Shown: piece after piece, positions 37,487-45,868 of the stretch | Position numbering within the stretch: the first letter of the stretch is position 1 | How the letters are laid out: the number at the start of each line of letters is the position of its first letter | Assembly (NCBI RefSeq): GCF_020595095.1 | Contig: NZ_JAJDOP010000003.1 | Coordinates: forward strand, 672,959-736,958 | DNA: 64,000 nucleotides | Direction: 5' to 3' | DNA from: Microvirga rosea | GTDB lineage: Bacteria > Pseudomonadota > Alphaproteobacteria > Rhizobiales > Beijerinckiaceae | Position numbers and translations under genes: made by a program | Notes under the pieces: model-generated | The model's input: only the letters and a program-made list of their open reading frames with translations | What the model was told of the DNA's origin: nothing | Database searches by the model: none

Positions 37487-38391
37487 TAGAAATCTCCCGA
37501 GATGCAGACGGAATCGACATAGAGGAAAGCCCGCTTGTCCGAGTCGGTCTCGGCAAAAAGGCAGAAGTTCAGCATGCACCAGAGATTTCTCATCGCCGGC
37601 ATGTGAATGGGTTCGAAAGCCGACATGTCGAAGGTGCGATCATTGCAGCGGAACGACAGGGCCTTCATTTCCGCCAGATCGAAGTCGAATGCCAGATAGG
37701 TCCAATTGATCTTGGTCGGAATCTCGTTGTAGCACAGGCGCTGCGAACCTCCGGGCAGATCTTCCCAGTCCTCGGGCGCCAGGTGATAGTGACTGAGGGT
37801 CTTGTCGCTATTGCCGATTGGCTTGAATTCGGTGGTTCGACGCTTGAACTGCCACTTCTGCACATGCTCTCCGTCCAACGCGTTGAGGAAGCGCAGATGA
37901 GGCATCACGCGCTGGCCGCCGACATCCTGATCTCCCGACTGGAGATCAAAGAGAAAGCCGACGGAACGCACATCGGTTTCGCTGAGCTTGAGTTCCGTCG
38001 CCTCCGGTTTGAACGTGAAATACACCTCGAACCGGATCCGCCCGCGGTGGCGGAAGGTGTGACGCTTGATGGCGACGTTCTGGGCTCCCTTACGTGGGCG
38101 CGTCGCAATCTTGAGGGCGTAGGACGATCCCATGCCGCCGTGCGAACCGGAGTCCCAATGCGACAATGTCGAGAGCATTGCGCTCGTATGCTGGGCATAA
38201 CCCGGAAGCATCGTGTCGAGATCGTTCTCGTAATTGCCGACGAGCTGCGACCAACCGCAATGGCCGGTGGAAAAACTGTCGTGACTGATGATGCGCGGCA
38301 GAGGATCGAAGCGACTGAGCTTGGGGTCGGCACGCAGCAACGCGAGCCGCATGGCCTCGGTCAAGTCGTTCGTCGGCACATTCATAGTCAT
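37486..38391 (-). CDS. Conserved hypothetical protein, possibly DUF6772 family
   Basis: A protein of about 301 residues, rich in aromatic residues and beta strands (DSFSTGHCGWSQLVGNYEND, SHWDSGSHGGMGSSYALKIA, RGRIRFEVYFTFKPEA), suggesting a jelly-roll glycan-binding or glycosidase-like fold. I associate it with DUF6772, from memory and with moderate confidence. It lacks a signal peptide. ATG 38391 has GGAG upstream; ATG 38403 and 38385 are alternatives. It lies downstream of the enolase-superfamily dehydratase and probably acts on the same sugar. Confidence 0.75.
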   Translation of the reverse strand: MTMNVPTNDLTEAMRLALLRADPKLSRFDPLPRIISHDSFSTGHCGWSQLVGNYENDLDTMLPGYAQHTSAMLSTLSHWDSGSHGGMGSSYALKIATRPRKGAQNVAIKRHTFRHRGRIRFEVYFTFKPEATELKLSETDVRSVGFLFDLQSGDQDVGGQRVMPHLRFLNALDGEHVQKWQFKRRTTEFKPIGNSDKTLSHYHLAPEDWEDLPGGSQRLCYNEIPTKINWTYLAFDFDLAEMKALSFRCNDRTFDMSAFEPIHMPAMRNLWCMLNFCLFAETDSDKRAFLYVDSVCISGDF

Positions 38392-38409
38392 CCTGATCTC
38401 CATGCTCCG

Positions 38410-39546
38410 CTATACGCGAAGCCGTGCGACAGCGTCCCAATCGATTTCAATGCCGAGCCCGGGGCCGGTCGGCACCGGCATCATGCCGTTCTTCTGTCGG
38501 TCGGCGCCGGGAGCGGCGCCCGTCAGTTCGGTCTTGAACGGACTGGAGTCCGTCTCGCATTCCATAGCGCGGATGTTCGGCATCGCCGCGGCAAGATGGA
38601 CGCTCGCGACTTCACAGATGATGCCGGACATGCCGATATGCGGCGCGTATTGAACGTCATGCGCTGCGGCGAACTCGGCCATGCGGCGCGTTTCACTGAT
38701 TCCGCCGGAACGCGCGACGTCCGGCTGCAGGTAGGAGAGCGTCCGGTTGGCAACGAGCCGCATCGCCTGATCGAGCGTGTAATTGCTTTCGCCTGCCGCG
38801 AGTGGCGTGGCGCACCGGCGATGAAGCTCTTCGTAGCCGGCCTCGTCCTCGGGCCTCAACGGCTCCTCGAACCAGAAATAGCCATTGTCGGTCAGGGCGC
38901 GTCCGACCTCCACCGCCTCTTCCAGAGTGTAGGCCCAATTGGCATCGACGCAGAGTTCGATGTCGTCGCCCGCCCGTTTGCGCAGGCGGGCGATGCGCTG
39001 GCATGCGTCCTTGACCGGGTTTGCGATCTTGATTTTGATCCGCGGGAACCCCTTCTCCAGATAGCGGTCGAGTTCACTGTCCATGAACTCCTCACTGCCC
39101 CAGTTCACGGAAGCCGCATAGACAGGCACCTCTGTTCGGCCCATGCCGCCGAGGAGCCGATGAACCGGCAGGCCTGCCAGCTTGCCGAGGATGTCCCATA
39201 GGGCGATGTCCACTCCGGCGATTGCCTCGAACAACATGCCTCCGGAACGTCCGGAAAGCGCGCGCCTCATGGCGCGCCAGTGCGCCTGGATATCGGTAGG
39301 ATTGCCGCCGACCAGGCGCGGCTTCAGGGAGGTCTCGATCAGATCCGCGTAAGCCCTCGGCGAGAACCGCGCCAGCGCCTCACCCACACCTGTAATGCCG
39401 GCATTGGTGCGCACCTCGACCAGCACGATCGAGACTTCGGTATAGGCCCCCCACGACGTGACCGTCGGCTGCGGGAGCCTTTGCGTGAGCGGGTGGGCGA
39501 TCACATCGGTGATGCGGATATCCGTGCTGTTAGTCTCCGTCGACAC
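38410..39546 (-). CDS. Mandelate racemase/muconate lactonizing enzyme family protein
   Basis: Enolase-superfamily enzyme of 378 residues, likely a sugar-acid dehydratase. Catalytic features are the KIKI strand (RIKIKIANPV), metal ligands in CVDANWAY, FEEPL and GESNYT, and the general-acid His in YAPHIGMSG, which places it in the mandelate racemase/galactonate dehydratase subgroups. It starts the minus-strand operon of the cluster and diverges from the FadR-type regulator. The substrate is probably an aldonate delivered or produced via the ABC importer and SDR encoded opposite. Confidence 0.9.
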   Translation of the reverse strand: MSTETNSTDIRITDVIAHPLTQRLPQPTVTSWGAYTEVSIVLVEVRTNAGITGVGEALARFSPRAYADLIETSLKPRLVGGNPTDIQAHWRAMRRALSGRSGGMLFEAIAGVDIALWDILGKLAGLPVHRLLGGMGRTEVPVYAASVNWGSEEFMDSELDRYLEKGFPRIKIKIANPVKDACQRIARLRKRAGDDIELCVDANWAYTLEEAVEVGRALTDNGYFWFEEPLRPEDEAGYEELHRRCATPLAAGESNYTLDQAMRLVANRTLSYLQPDVARSGGISETRRMAEFAAAHDVQYAPHIGMSGIICEVASVHLAAAMPNIRAMECETDSSPFKTELTGAAPGADRQKNGMMPVPTGPGLGIEIDWDAVARLRV

Positions 39547-39599
39547 CCTGCCCCCCTTATTTCATGGCACAGCGTCATAACGTGGAACAGGACTACTTG

Positions 39600-39620
39600 G
39601 CAACTACAAATCATAGTTGC
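39600..39620. promoter_or_regulatory. Perfect inverted repeat GCAACTA-N7-TAGTTGC
   Basis: Two perfect 7-bp arms around a 7-bp spacer lie in the divergent promoter, 54 bases from the dehydratase start and 46 bases from the regulator start. Centre-to-centre geometry suits a GntR dimer. It is the best operator candidate in the window for controlling both arms of the sugar-acid cluster. Confidence 0.55.
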
Positions 39621-39666
39621 TATGTTTGCACTTGATGTGTTACCGATAAGAAAAATCGGGACCGCC

Positions 39667-40434
39667 ATGAACGCAGGATCGGCCAGAAAGCCTCTTTTCT
39701 CTTCAAAGCCGGTCGTGCCCGCCCGGCTTGCGGATACTGTTTCGGACGCAATCGCCGCAGCTCTGTTCGATGGGCGCATCGCACCTGGAGAGGCGCTGCC
39801 GGCCGAAGGCGAAATTGCTCGCGAATTCGGGGTTTCAAAGCCCATCGCCCGTGAGGCGCTCCGCCAGCTGGCGGCAGCCGGGCTGATCTTTACCCAGCAG
39901 GGCAAGGTCGCACGGGCCAAGGCGATCAACGGCGAGCCCATGGAGCGCATTTACGGCTACGCCGCGCGCTCGAGCCTCGAGCGGCTGCGCGAAGCGAACG
40001 AGATGCGGCGAGTCATCGAGGCGGGGATTGCGCGACTGGCGGCGGAGCGCCGCAATCCGGCCGGATTGGCCACCATGGAGCGAGCCCTGCATGACATGGT
40101 CGGCTCGATCGAGGAGCCCGCGGGGTTCACCGAAGCCGATATTCTCTTTCACATCGGCATCGCGCTCGCGACGGGCAACACCATGATCCGCGTTCAGATG
40201 GAGGGTATGCGCTCCGTTCAGCGCGAGGTCTCGGAACTCTTCTCGCGCCGGGCCAACCGATCCCATGCCGACTGGAACGCCACTGTCGAGCGCCATCGCG
40301 CGATCTACGATGCGATTGCGGCCGGCACACCTGATCTCGCCGAGCAGAAGATCATTGCTCATTTCGAGGCAGCGGACATCGCGTCGCTCGAAGTCGCGCA
40401 AAAGCTCGGCAACAACGGGGACCCGCAGCAATGA
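39667..40434 (+). CDS. FadR/GntR family transcriptional regulator
   Basis: Regulator of about 255 residues: winged helix at about 15-80 (LADTVSDAIAAALFDGRIAP, GEIAREFGVSKPIAREALRQL), then an FCD domain (EADILFHIGIALATGNTM, RHRAIYDAIAAGTPDLAEQK). ATG 39667 is chosen by domain fit; an in-frame ATG at 39619 inside the palindrome is less likely. It overlaps the following SDR by four bases (ATGA). It is predicted to repress the cluster until a sugar acid binds. Confidence 0.9.
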   Translation: MNAGSARKPLFSSKPVVPARLADTVSDAIAAALFDGRIAPGEALPAEGEIAREFGVSKPIAREALRQLAAAGLIFTQQGKVARAKAINGEPMERIYGYAARSSLERLREANEMRRVIEAGIARLAAERRNPAGLATMERALHDMVGSIEEPAGFTEADILFHIGIALATGNTMIRVQMEGMRSVQREVSELFSRRANRSHADWNATVERHRAIYDAIAAGTPDLAEQKIIAHFEAADIASLEVAQKLGNNGDPQQ

Positions 40435-41234
40435 CGGCCCCCTTCTCCCTCCTCGGACGCCGCGCGGTGGTCACGGGCGCCAATTCAGGCATCGGACGCG
40501 CGATCGCACTCGGCTTGGCCAAGCAGGGCGCAGCGGTGGCAGTGCACGGTCATGGTGACCCGAGCGGCTTGGCTTCAATCCGTGCCGAGATTGACGCTGT
40601 CGGCCGTGCCGCGATGGACTTTGAAGCCGACTTCCTGGACCCGTCCGCGCCGGAAACCCTCGCACACCAGATAGAGAACGAATTCGGTCCCGTCGATATC
40701 CTGATCGCCAACGCGGCCATCGAGAACCGCGTGCCTTGGCAAGACCTGACGGACGACCACCTCGCACGCCATTTCACCGCGAATTTCGCCTCGCTCGTAG
40801 CGCTCTGCCGCGCGTTCGTCCCTGCGATGGCGAAACGTGGATGGGGGCGCGTTGTGGCGACGGGCAGTGTCATGGCAACCAGGCCACGGGCGGAAACCGT
40901 CGCCTATGCCGCGTTCAAGTCGGCGCAACTCACGGCCATTCGGGCGATCGCCCGTGAGGTCGCCGCTCATGGAGTCACCATGAACGTGATCTCCCCCGGC
41001 GCCATCGAGACGGAGCGCACGGCAGCCCGGTATGCCGACGCGTCCTTCCGTCATGCGGTCGCCGCCAAGATTCCCGTTGGACGGCCTGGCCGGCCGGAGG
41101 ACTGCGTCGGCCCCGCGATCTTCCTGTGTTCGGATGAGGCGGCCTATCTGACCGGCGTGGACATCCCGGTCGATGGCGGTTGGACGATCGGCGATGCTCC
41201 GGGCTCGCTCCCGGGCGAATTCGGACTGAGATAA
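40431..41234 (+). CDS. SDR family oxidoreductase, sugar cluster
   Basis: Short-chain dehydrogenase of 267 residues with a complete motif set: cofactor loop VTGANSGIG, ILIANAA, catalytic Ser in VVATGSVMA and Tyr-x3-Lys in VAYAAFKSA, then SPGAIETERT and the C-terminal DGGWTIGD. It probably oxidises a sugar or sugar lactone imported by the ABC system that follows, in the manner of glucose or galactose dehydrogenases. It is coupled to the regulator gene and followed by 20 bases before the binding protein. Confidence 0.91.
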   Translation: MTAPFSLLGRRAVVTGANSGIGRAIALGLAKQGAAVAVHGHGDPSGLASIRAEIDAVGRAAMDFEADFLDPSAPETLAHQIENEFGPVDILIANAAIENRVPWQDLTDDHLARHFTANFASLVALCRAFVPAMAKRGWGRVVATGSVMATRPRAETVAYAAFKSAQLTAIRAIAREVAAHGVTMNVISPGAIETERTAARYADASFRHAVAAKIPVGRPGRPEDCVGPAIFLCSDEAAYLTGVDIPVDGGWTIGDAPGSLPGEFGLR

Positions 41235-41254
41235 ATACTGCAGGGAGGAGAACC

Positions 41255-42499
41255 ATGAAAACAACAATGAAGAGAGTGACGACGACGGTACTGGCGCTTG
41301 GGATGATGTCAGGCCCTCTCGCCGCCGCCGAGCTCCGCTTTACCATTTGGACAGGCAATGAAGCGCATCTCAAGATGCTCAATGGGTTCGCGGAGAGCTT
41401 TAAGGCGAAGCATCCAGATGTGACCGTCAAGTATGAGACGATCCCGCCTGGCGACTACACCCAGAAACTGACCTTCCAATTGGCCGGCGGCAATCCGCCT
41501 GATGCCGGGTGGTTGATGGAGGACGCAGCGCCGACCTTCGCTTCGGCAGGCGTTCTGGAAAATCTCGCCCCGGTGCTGAATAAGGCCGAAGGTTACGACT
41601 TCGCGGACTTTTCCAAACCTGCGCTAGGTCTCTGGACGGCGGGAGACAAGGTCTACGGGGTGCCCTTCTCGACCTCACCCTTCGTGATCTTCTACAACAA
41701 GGACCTCTTCGACAAGGCAGGTCTGGAAGATCCCAATGCGTTGGCGGCGAAGGGCCAATGGAACATGACGAAGTTCCAGGAAGTCGCCAAGAAGCTCAAG
41801 GATACTTCCGGCAAGTGGGGCTTCGAGTTCAAGGACGGCCAGGGCTACGACACACGCATCATGCACGCGCTGATGCCGCCGATCCGCGCTGCCGGAGGGG
41901 ATGTGTGGGCCAACAAGCAGTGCGGCTTCGACAAACCCGAGGCTGTAGCGGCGGTCAAGCAGTTGCACGACATGGTCTTCAAGGACAAGTCGATCGTGCC
42001 CCCGGGCGAACAGGGAGACTACTTCTCTGGCGGCTCCGCCATGACCATTAACCAGATCTCGCGCGCCTCGCTCATGCCGAAAGCGGGCTTCAAGTGGGGC
42101 ATTGCTCCCCTTCCCACGGGCGCAGGGGGCGAGTCACCGGTCATAGGACAGGCCGGCGTTGTCGTTTTCTCTGCAGGAAAGCAAAAGCAGCTCGCCGCCG
42201 AGTTCGTGGCTCACGTGACGAACAAGGAGAATGTGGCCGCTGCCGCCCAGTTTTTCCCGCCCGCGCGCAAGAGCGTTCTCGAAAGCGACGCCTTCATCAA
42301 ATCCAACAACCTCATTCCGCCTGAGCAAATGAAGGTGGTTGCCAACGCTATCGCCAAGGGCAGAGTGTTGCCGGCCCATGAAAAGAGCCCGCAGATCCTC
42401 GCTGCGATGAAGCCGCGGGTTGACGCTCTCTGGCGCGCCAATGCCGACGTGGAGGCTTCGTTGAAGGCCATCTGCACCGCCATTCAACCGCTGCTCTGA
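41255..42499 (+). CDS. ABC sugar transporter, periplasmic binding protein
   Basis: Extracellular solute-binding protein family 1, 414 residues, with a signal peptide (VTTTVLALGMMSGPLAAAE). Mature features are LRFTIWTGNEAHLKMLNGF, FYNKDLFDKAGL and GDYFSGGSAMTINQI. GGGAGGAG lies before ATG 41255. It delivers a mono- or oligosaccharide, or a sugar derivative, to the two permeases encoded next. Confidence 0.93.
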   Translation: MKTTMKRVTTTVLALGMMSGPLAAAELRFTIWTGNEAHLKMLNGFAESFKAKHPDVTVKYETIPPGDYTQKLTFQLAGGNPPDAGWLMEDAAPTFASAGVLENLAPVLNKAEGYDFADFSKPALGLWTAGDKVYGVPFSTSPFVIFYNKDLFDKAGLEDPNALAAKGQWNMTKFQEVAKKLKDTSGKWGFEFKDGQGYDTRIMHALMPPIRAAGGDVWANKQCGFDKPEAVAAVKQLHDMVFKDKSIVPPGEQGDYFSGGSAMTINQISRASLMPKAGFKWGIAPLPTGAGGESPVIGQAGVVVFSAGKQKQLAAEFVAHVTNKENVAAAAQFFPPARKSVLESDAFIKSNNLIPPEQMKVVANAIAKGRVLPAHEKSPQILAAMKPRVDALWRANADVEASLKAICTAIQPLL

Positions 42500-42508
42500 G
42501 GCTGCGCG

Positions 42509-43435
42509 GTGGCGAAGACGTTGACAATGAGAGACACGACGGACCGAGAGAAAGCGTCGTGGCTCACCTTGAAGATGCGTGAGGCGATGGAGGCGTGGCT
42601 CTTCATCAGCCCCACGCTAGCCGGGTTTCTGATTTTCTTCGTGGGGCCGCTGATCGCTGTGGCCTGGTATTCCCTGACTGAGTGGAACCTGCTCACGCAG
42701 CAGGCCACCTTCGTCGGGCTCGACAACTACGAGGATGCCCTGTTCCGCAATCCGGACTTCTGGCACGTCGTTCGCAACTCGGTGATCTTCGCGGTCGGAC
42801 TGGTGCCTCTCAACATGGCGCTGGCCCTATCGCTGGCGCTTCCCCTGTCCGGCCGGTTCCCGGGCGTCGTCATCTTCCGCACCGTGTTCTTCGCGCCGGT
42901 CGTCACATCTGCGGTGGCCTGGGCAATCGTCTGGAAATTCCTGCTTCAGGGAGAAGCGGGTTTCATCAATCAGATCCTTGCTCAGATCGGCATCGACGGA
43001 CCCAACTGGCTGCGCGAGCCGAACTGGGCGATGGCGGCGGTGATCGTGACCCGGGTCATCAAGATGGTCGGCCTCAATATGATCCTCTATATCGCCGCGC
43101 TACAAGCGATCCCGCGCGACTATGAGGCAGCCGCCCGGCTCGAGGGCGCATCGGGTTGGCAGATATTCCGCTGGATCACCTGGCCGCTTTTGGGACCCAC
43201 GACGCTGGTCATCATGGTTATCACCACGATCGGGTCGTTCAAAGTGTTCGATCACATCTATCAAATGACCGGCGGCGGCCCGGAGAACGGCACGCTTGTC
43301 CTTGCATTCTACATCTATCAGCAAGGTTTCCAGTTCTTCGATGTCGGCTATGCGTCGGCGCTTGCCATGATCATGTTCGTCATCGTCATGATCCTGACTC
43401 TCTTCCAACTCGTGCTGCGCCGGAGGGACACGTGA
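42509..43435 (+). CDS. ABC sugar transporter permease 1 (MalF/UgpA-like)
   Basis: Integral membrane protein of 308 residues with six predicted helices. The EAA loop contacting the ATPase is PRDYEAAARLEGASGWQIFR. GTG 42509 has GAGG upstream; ATG 42527 is an alternative. Its stop overlaps the next permease start by four bases (GTGA). Confidence 0.93.
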   Translation: MAKTLTMRDTTDREKASWLTLKMREAMEAWLFISPTLAGFLIFFVGPLIAVAWYSLTEWNLLTQQATFVGLDNYEDALFRNPDFWHVVRNSVIFAVGLVPLNMALALSLALPLSGRFPGVVIFRTVFFAPVVTSAVAWAIVWKFLLQGEAGFINQILAQIGIDGPNWLREPNWAMAAVIVTRVIKMVGLNMILYIAALQAIPRDYEAAARLEGASGWQIFRWITWPLLGPTTLVIMVITTIGSFKVFDHIYQMTGGGPENGTLVLAFYIYQQGFQFFDVGYASALAMIMFVIVMILTLFQLVLRRRDT

Positions 43436-44286
43436 GCGTATCTCTGACGCGGCGCCGAATTCGCCTTCTCAATCGAGCCTGCTGGACGATTGCGCTCTGT
43501 GTTGTCGCAATTCCGTTCGTGTTTCCGTTCCTCTGGATGGTGTCTTCGGGCTTCAAGAGCGCGGCCGAGATATTCGGATCGCCCAGCCTTGTTCCGCGTG
43601 AATGGCAATGGCGGAACTTCATCGACGTCTTCAACTATCAGCCCTTTGCGCGGCAATATTTCAATTCGCTCTACATTGCCGTCACCGTGACGACATTGAC
43701 GCTGCTCGTCTCGTCCCTGGCAGGCTATGCGCTCGCACGCATGCGGTTCGCGGGCGCTGCGCTGATTGCTCTTTTCCTGATGTCAGCGCTGATGGTCCCG
43801 GAGGAAGTGACGATCATACCGAACTTCTTCATGATGCGCTGGGCCGGCCTCGTGGACACGCATTGGCCCCTGATCCTGCTGCCGACATTCGGGCCGCAGG
43901 GCATCATGGCGACCTTCCTCATGCGGCAGTACTTCCTCGCCTTGCCGAAGGAACTGGAGGATGCAGGGAAGATGGACGGCCTGTCGCGGCTGGGGGTTTG
44001 GTGGCGCATCGCGCTGCCGATGTCCCGTCCGGCGCTTGCCGCCGTCGCCATCATCACGTTCCTCAATTCCTGGAACCTCTTTCTGGAGCCGCTGATCTTC
44101 GTCTCGTCGCTACAGAAGTTCACGTTGCCGCTCGCACTGTCCAACTTTACGGATCCCTACGGCATGCCGCTCTGGCACCTGCAATTGGCCGCGACCAGCC
44201 TTGCGGTCGTCCCGATCCTCATCGTCTATCTCATCGCCCAACGTCAGATCATCGAGAGCTTCGCGCTCTCCGGCGTAAAGGGCTAG
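43432..44286 (+). CDS. ABC sugar transporter permease 2 (MalG/UgpE-like)
   Basis: Membrane protein of 284 residues with six helices and the EAA loop [20 protein letters not shown]. The start is GTG 43432, overlapping the stop of permease 1. [13 protein letters not shown] near the N terminus and [13 protein letters not shown] are typical of the MalG group. Confidence 0.93.
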   Translation: MSVSLTRRRIRLLNRACWTIALCVVAIPFVFPFLWMVSSGFKSAAEIFGSPSLVPREWQWRNFIDVFNYQPFARQYFNSLYIAVTVTTLTLLVSSLAGYALARMRFAGAALIALFLMSALMVPEEVTIIPNFFMMRWAGLVDTHWPLILLPTFGPQGIMATFLMRQYFLALPKELEDAGKMDGLSRLGVWWRIALPMSRPALAAVAIITFLNSWNLFLEPLIFVSSLQKFTLPLALSNFTDPYGMPLWHLQLAATSLAVVPILIVYLIAQRQIIESFALSGVKG

Positions 44287-44318
44287 GCTGCAATCTCGGC
44301 CGCATATCGGATCTTGCC

Positions 44319-45338
44319 ATGACCAGTCTCTCTCTCAGCAACATTAAAAAGAACTTTGGCAAGGTCGAAGTCATTCGTGGCGTCGATCTGTCGGTTGACG
44401 ATGGGGAATTCGTCGTCTTCGTCGGACCGTCCGGCTGCGGGAAATCCACATTGCTGCGAATGATCTCGGGCCTGGAGGACATTAGCTCAGGCGTACTCAG
44501 GATCGGCGGACGGACCGTCAACGAGACGCCGCCGGCCCGCCGTGGGGTTGCGATGGTGTTTCAGTCATACGCGCTTTATCCGCATCTCAACGTGCGCGAC
44601 AATATGGGCTTTGGCCTTAAGGTGCGAAAGGTGCCGACCGAAGAGCGCGCCCGGCGCATCAACGACGCCGCTCGGACGCTGAAGCTTGAACCTCTCCTCG
44701 ACCGTTATCCGCGCGAACTCTCCGGCGGGCAGCGGCAACGCGTCGCCATCGGTCGCGCGATCGTCGGTGATCCGGAGGTGTTTCTGTTCGACGAGCCTCT
44801 GTCGAACCTTGATGCGGAGCTGCGGGTGCATATGCGCTCTGAGCTCGCCTCCCTGCACAAGCGTCTCGGCAGTACCATGATCTATGTGACGCATGATCAG
44901 ATCGAGGCCATGACGCTGGCGGATAAGATCGTCGTGCTGCGTGACGGCCTCGTGGAGCAAGTCGGCACACCGCGCGACCTCTACGAACGACCCGGCAATC
45001 TGTTTGTTGCGCAGTTCATTGGCAGTCCCAAGATGAACATCCTTCCGTTCGGCTCGGTCGCGAAAGCGCTGCCGGGCAGCCCCGGTCGTGCGAGTCATGT
45101 CGGAATGCGGCCCGAGGATCTCACGCTGACCGATCCCGGTTCGGGTCTCGTCAGCGGGCGGGTGCTTCTCAGCGAGTATACGGGCGCGTCGTCGCTGCTG
45201 CATGTGGAACTGCCCGGAGGCGAGGTCTTCCTGGTTGCATATGACGGTCCATCGATCGAACCGGATACGCTCTTGGGCCTCACCATCGCGCCGGACCGAT
45301 TGCACTTCTTCGACAGCGACGGCCGGCGGACCCAATAG
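44319..45338 (+). CDS. ABC sugar transporter ATP-binding protein (UgpC/MalK-like)
   Basis: ATPase of 339 residues that powers the sugar importer. Walker A is GPSGCGKST, the Q-loop [10 protein letters not shown], the signature [14 protein letters not shown], Walker [13 protein letters not shown] and the switch His in VTHDQ. The C-terminal OB-like regulatory domain (VGMRPEDL onward) is present. It lies 32 bases after permease 2 and ends the operon. Confidence 0.95.
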   Translation: MTSLSLSNIKKNFGKVEVIRGVDLSVDDGEFVVFVGPSGCGKSTLLRMISGLEDISSGVLRIGGRTVNETPPARRGVAMVFQSYALYPHLNVRDNMGFGLKVRKVPTEERARRINDAARTLKLEPLLDRYPRELSGGQRQRVAIGRAIVGDPEVFLFDEPLSNLDAELRVHMRSELASLHKRLGSTMIYVTHDQIEAMTLADKIVVLRDGLVEQVGTPRDLYERPGNLFVAQFIGSPKMNILPFGSVAKALPGSPGRASHVGMRPEDLTLTDPGSGLVSGRVLLSEYTGASSLLHVELPGGEVFLVAYDGPSIEPDTLLGLTIAPDRLHFFDSDGRRTQ

Positions 45339-45658
45339 TCGTGTAAGGTCATGGATCGTCCGTCTTGGAAGGCAAGGCGACGGGGTTCGAGCGCCTGGCG
45401 CACCGGACATCTTTCACGCTGCAACGGAATGGAATGAAGATCCGGGCGTCGCTGTAAGAGCGTCCCCTCCCCACCGGCAGGTCCGGAGGCAACCGCCTGC
45501 GTCGCCATTGGATAAGCTGGGCGTCGCATTTCGTCGCCCTCGCTTCCGAAGGCGGCCGGATCCGGGAAGATCGAGGTCTGCCATTACGGCCAGCAATCTA
45601 TTTGCGGTCCGGACGGAAACAGATCAAAGGGCAGATGCCGGTAACCCTTTGAAAGTAT
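45339..45658. other. Intergenic region without recognisable gene
   Basis: About 320 bases between the ABC ATPase and tRNA-Lys. No convincing coding frame or terminator was seen. Confidence 0.45.
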
Positions 45659-45734
45659 TGGTGAGCGCGCTGGGACTCGAACCCAGGACCCTCTGATTAA
45701 AAGTCAGATGCTCTACCGGCTGAGCTACGCGCTC
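45659..45734 (-). tRNA. tRNA-Lys, anticodon UUU
   Basis: A complete cloverleaf reads on the minus strand. Acceptor arms GAGCGCG and CGCGCTC pair perfectly. The D-arm is GCTCAGCCGGTAGAGC, the anticodon loop CTTTTAA is closed by CTGA/TCAG stems, the T-arm contains GGTTCGAGTCC, and CCA is encoded. The anticodon TTT reads lysine codons AAA/AAG. Confidence 0.97.
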
Positions 45735-45868
45735 CCAGAGGTGAGCCCGAAATAGGGGCTATCGGCTGGCGGGTCAATCAAAAAGGCCTAGTATGGGTCC
45801 CAAATTCCGCAACTGCGGGGTGGATTCGCCGTGCGTGGGCCACTCCGCTCCCATTTTTGGGCATCTCC

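Noticed and set aside
37603..39201. A 532-codon plus-strand open frame across the dehydratase genes
   Set aside because: It crosses two clearly coding minus-strand genes and has no domain features.
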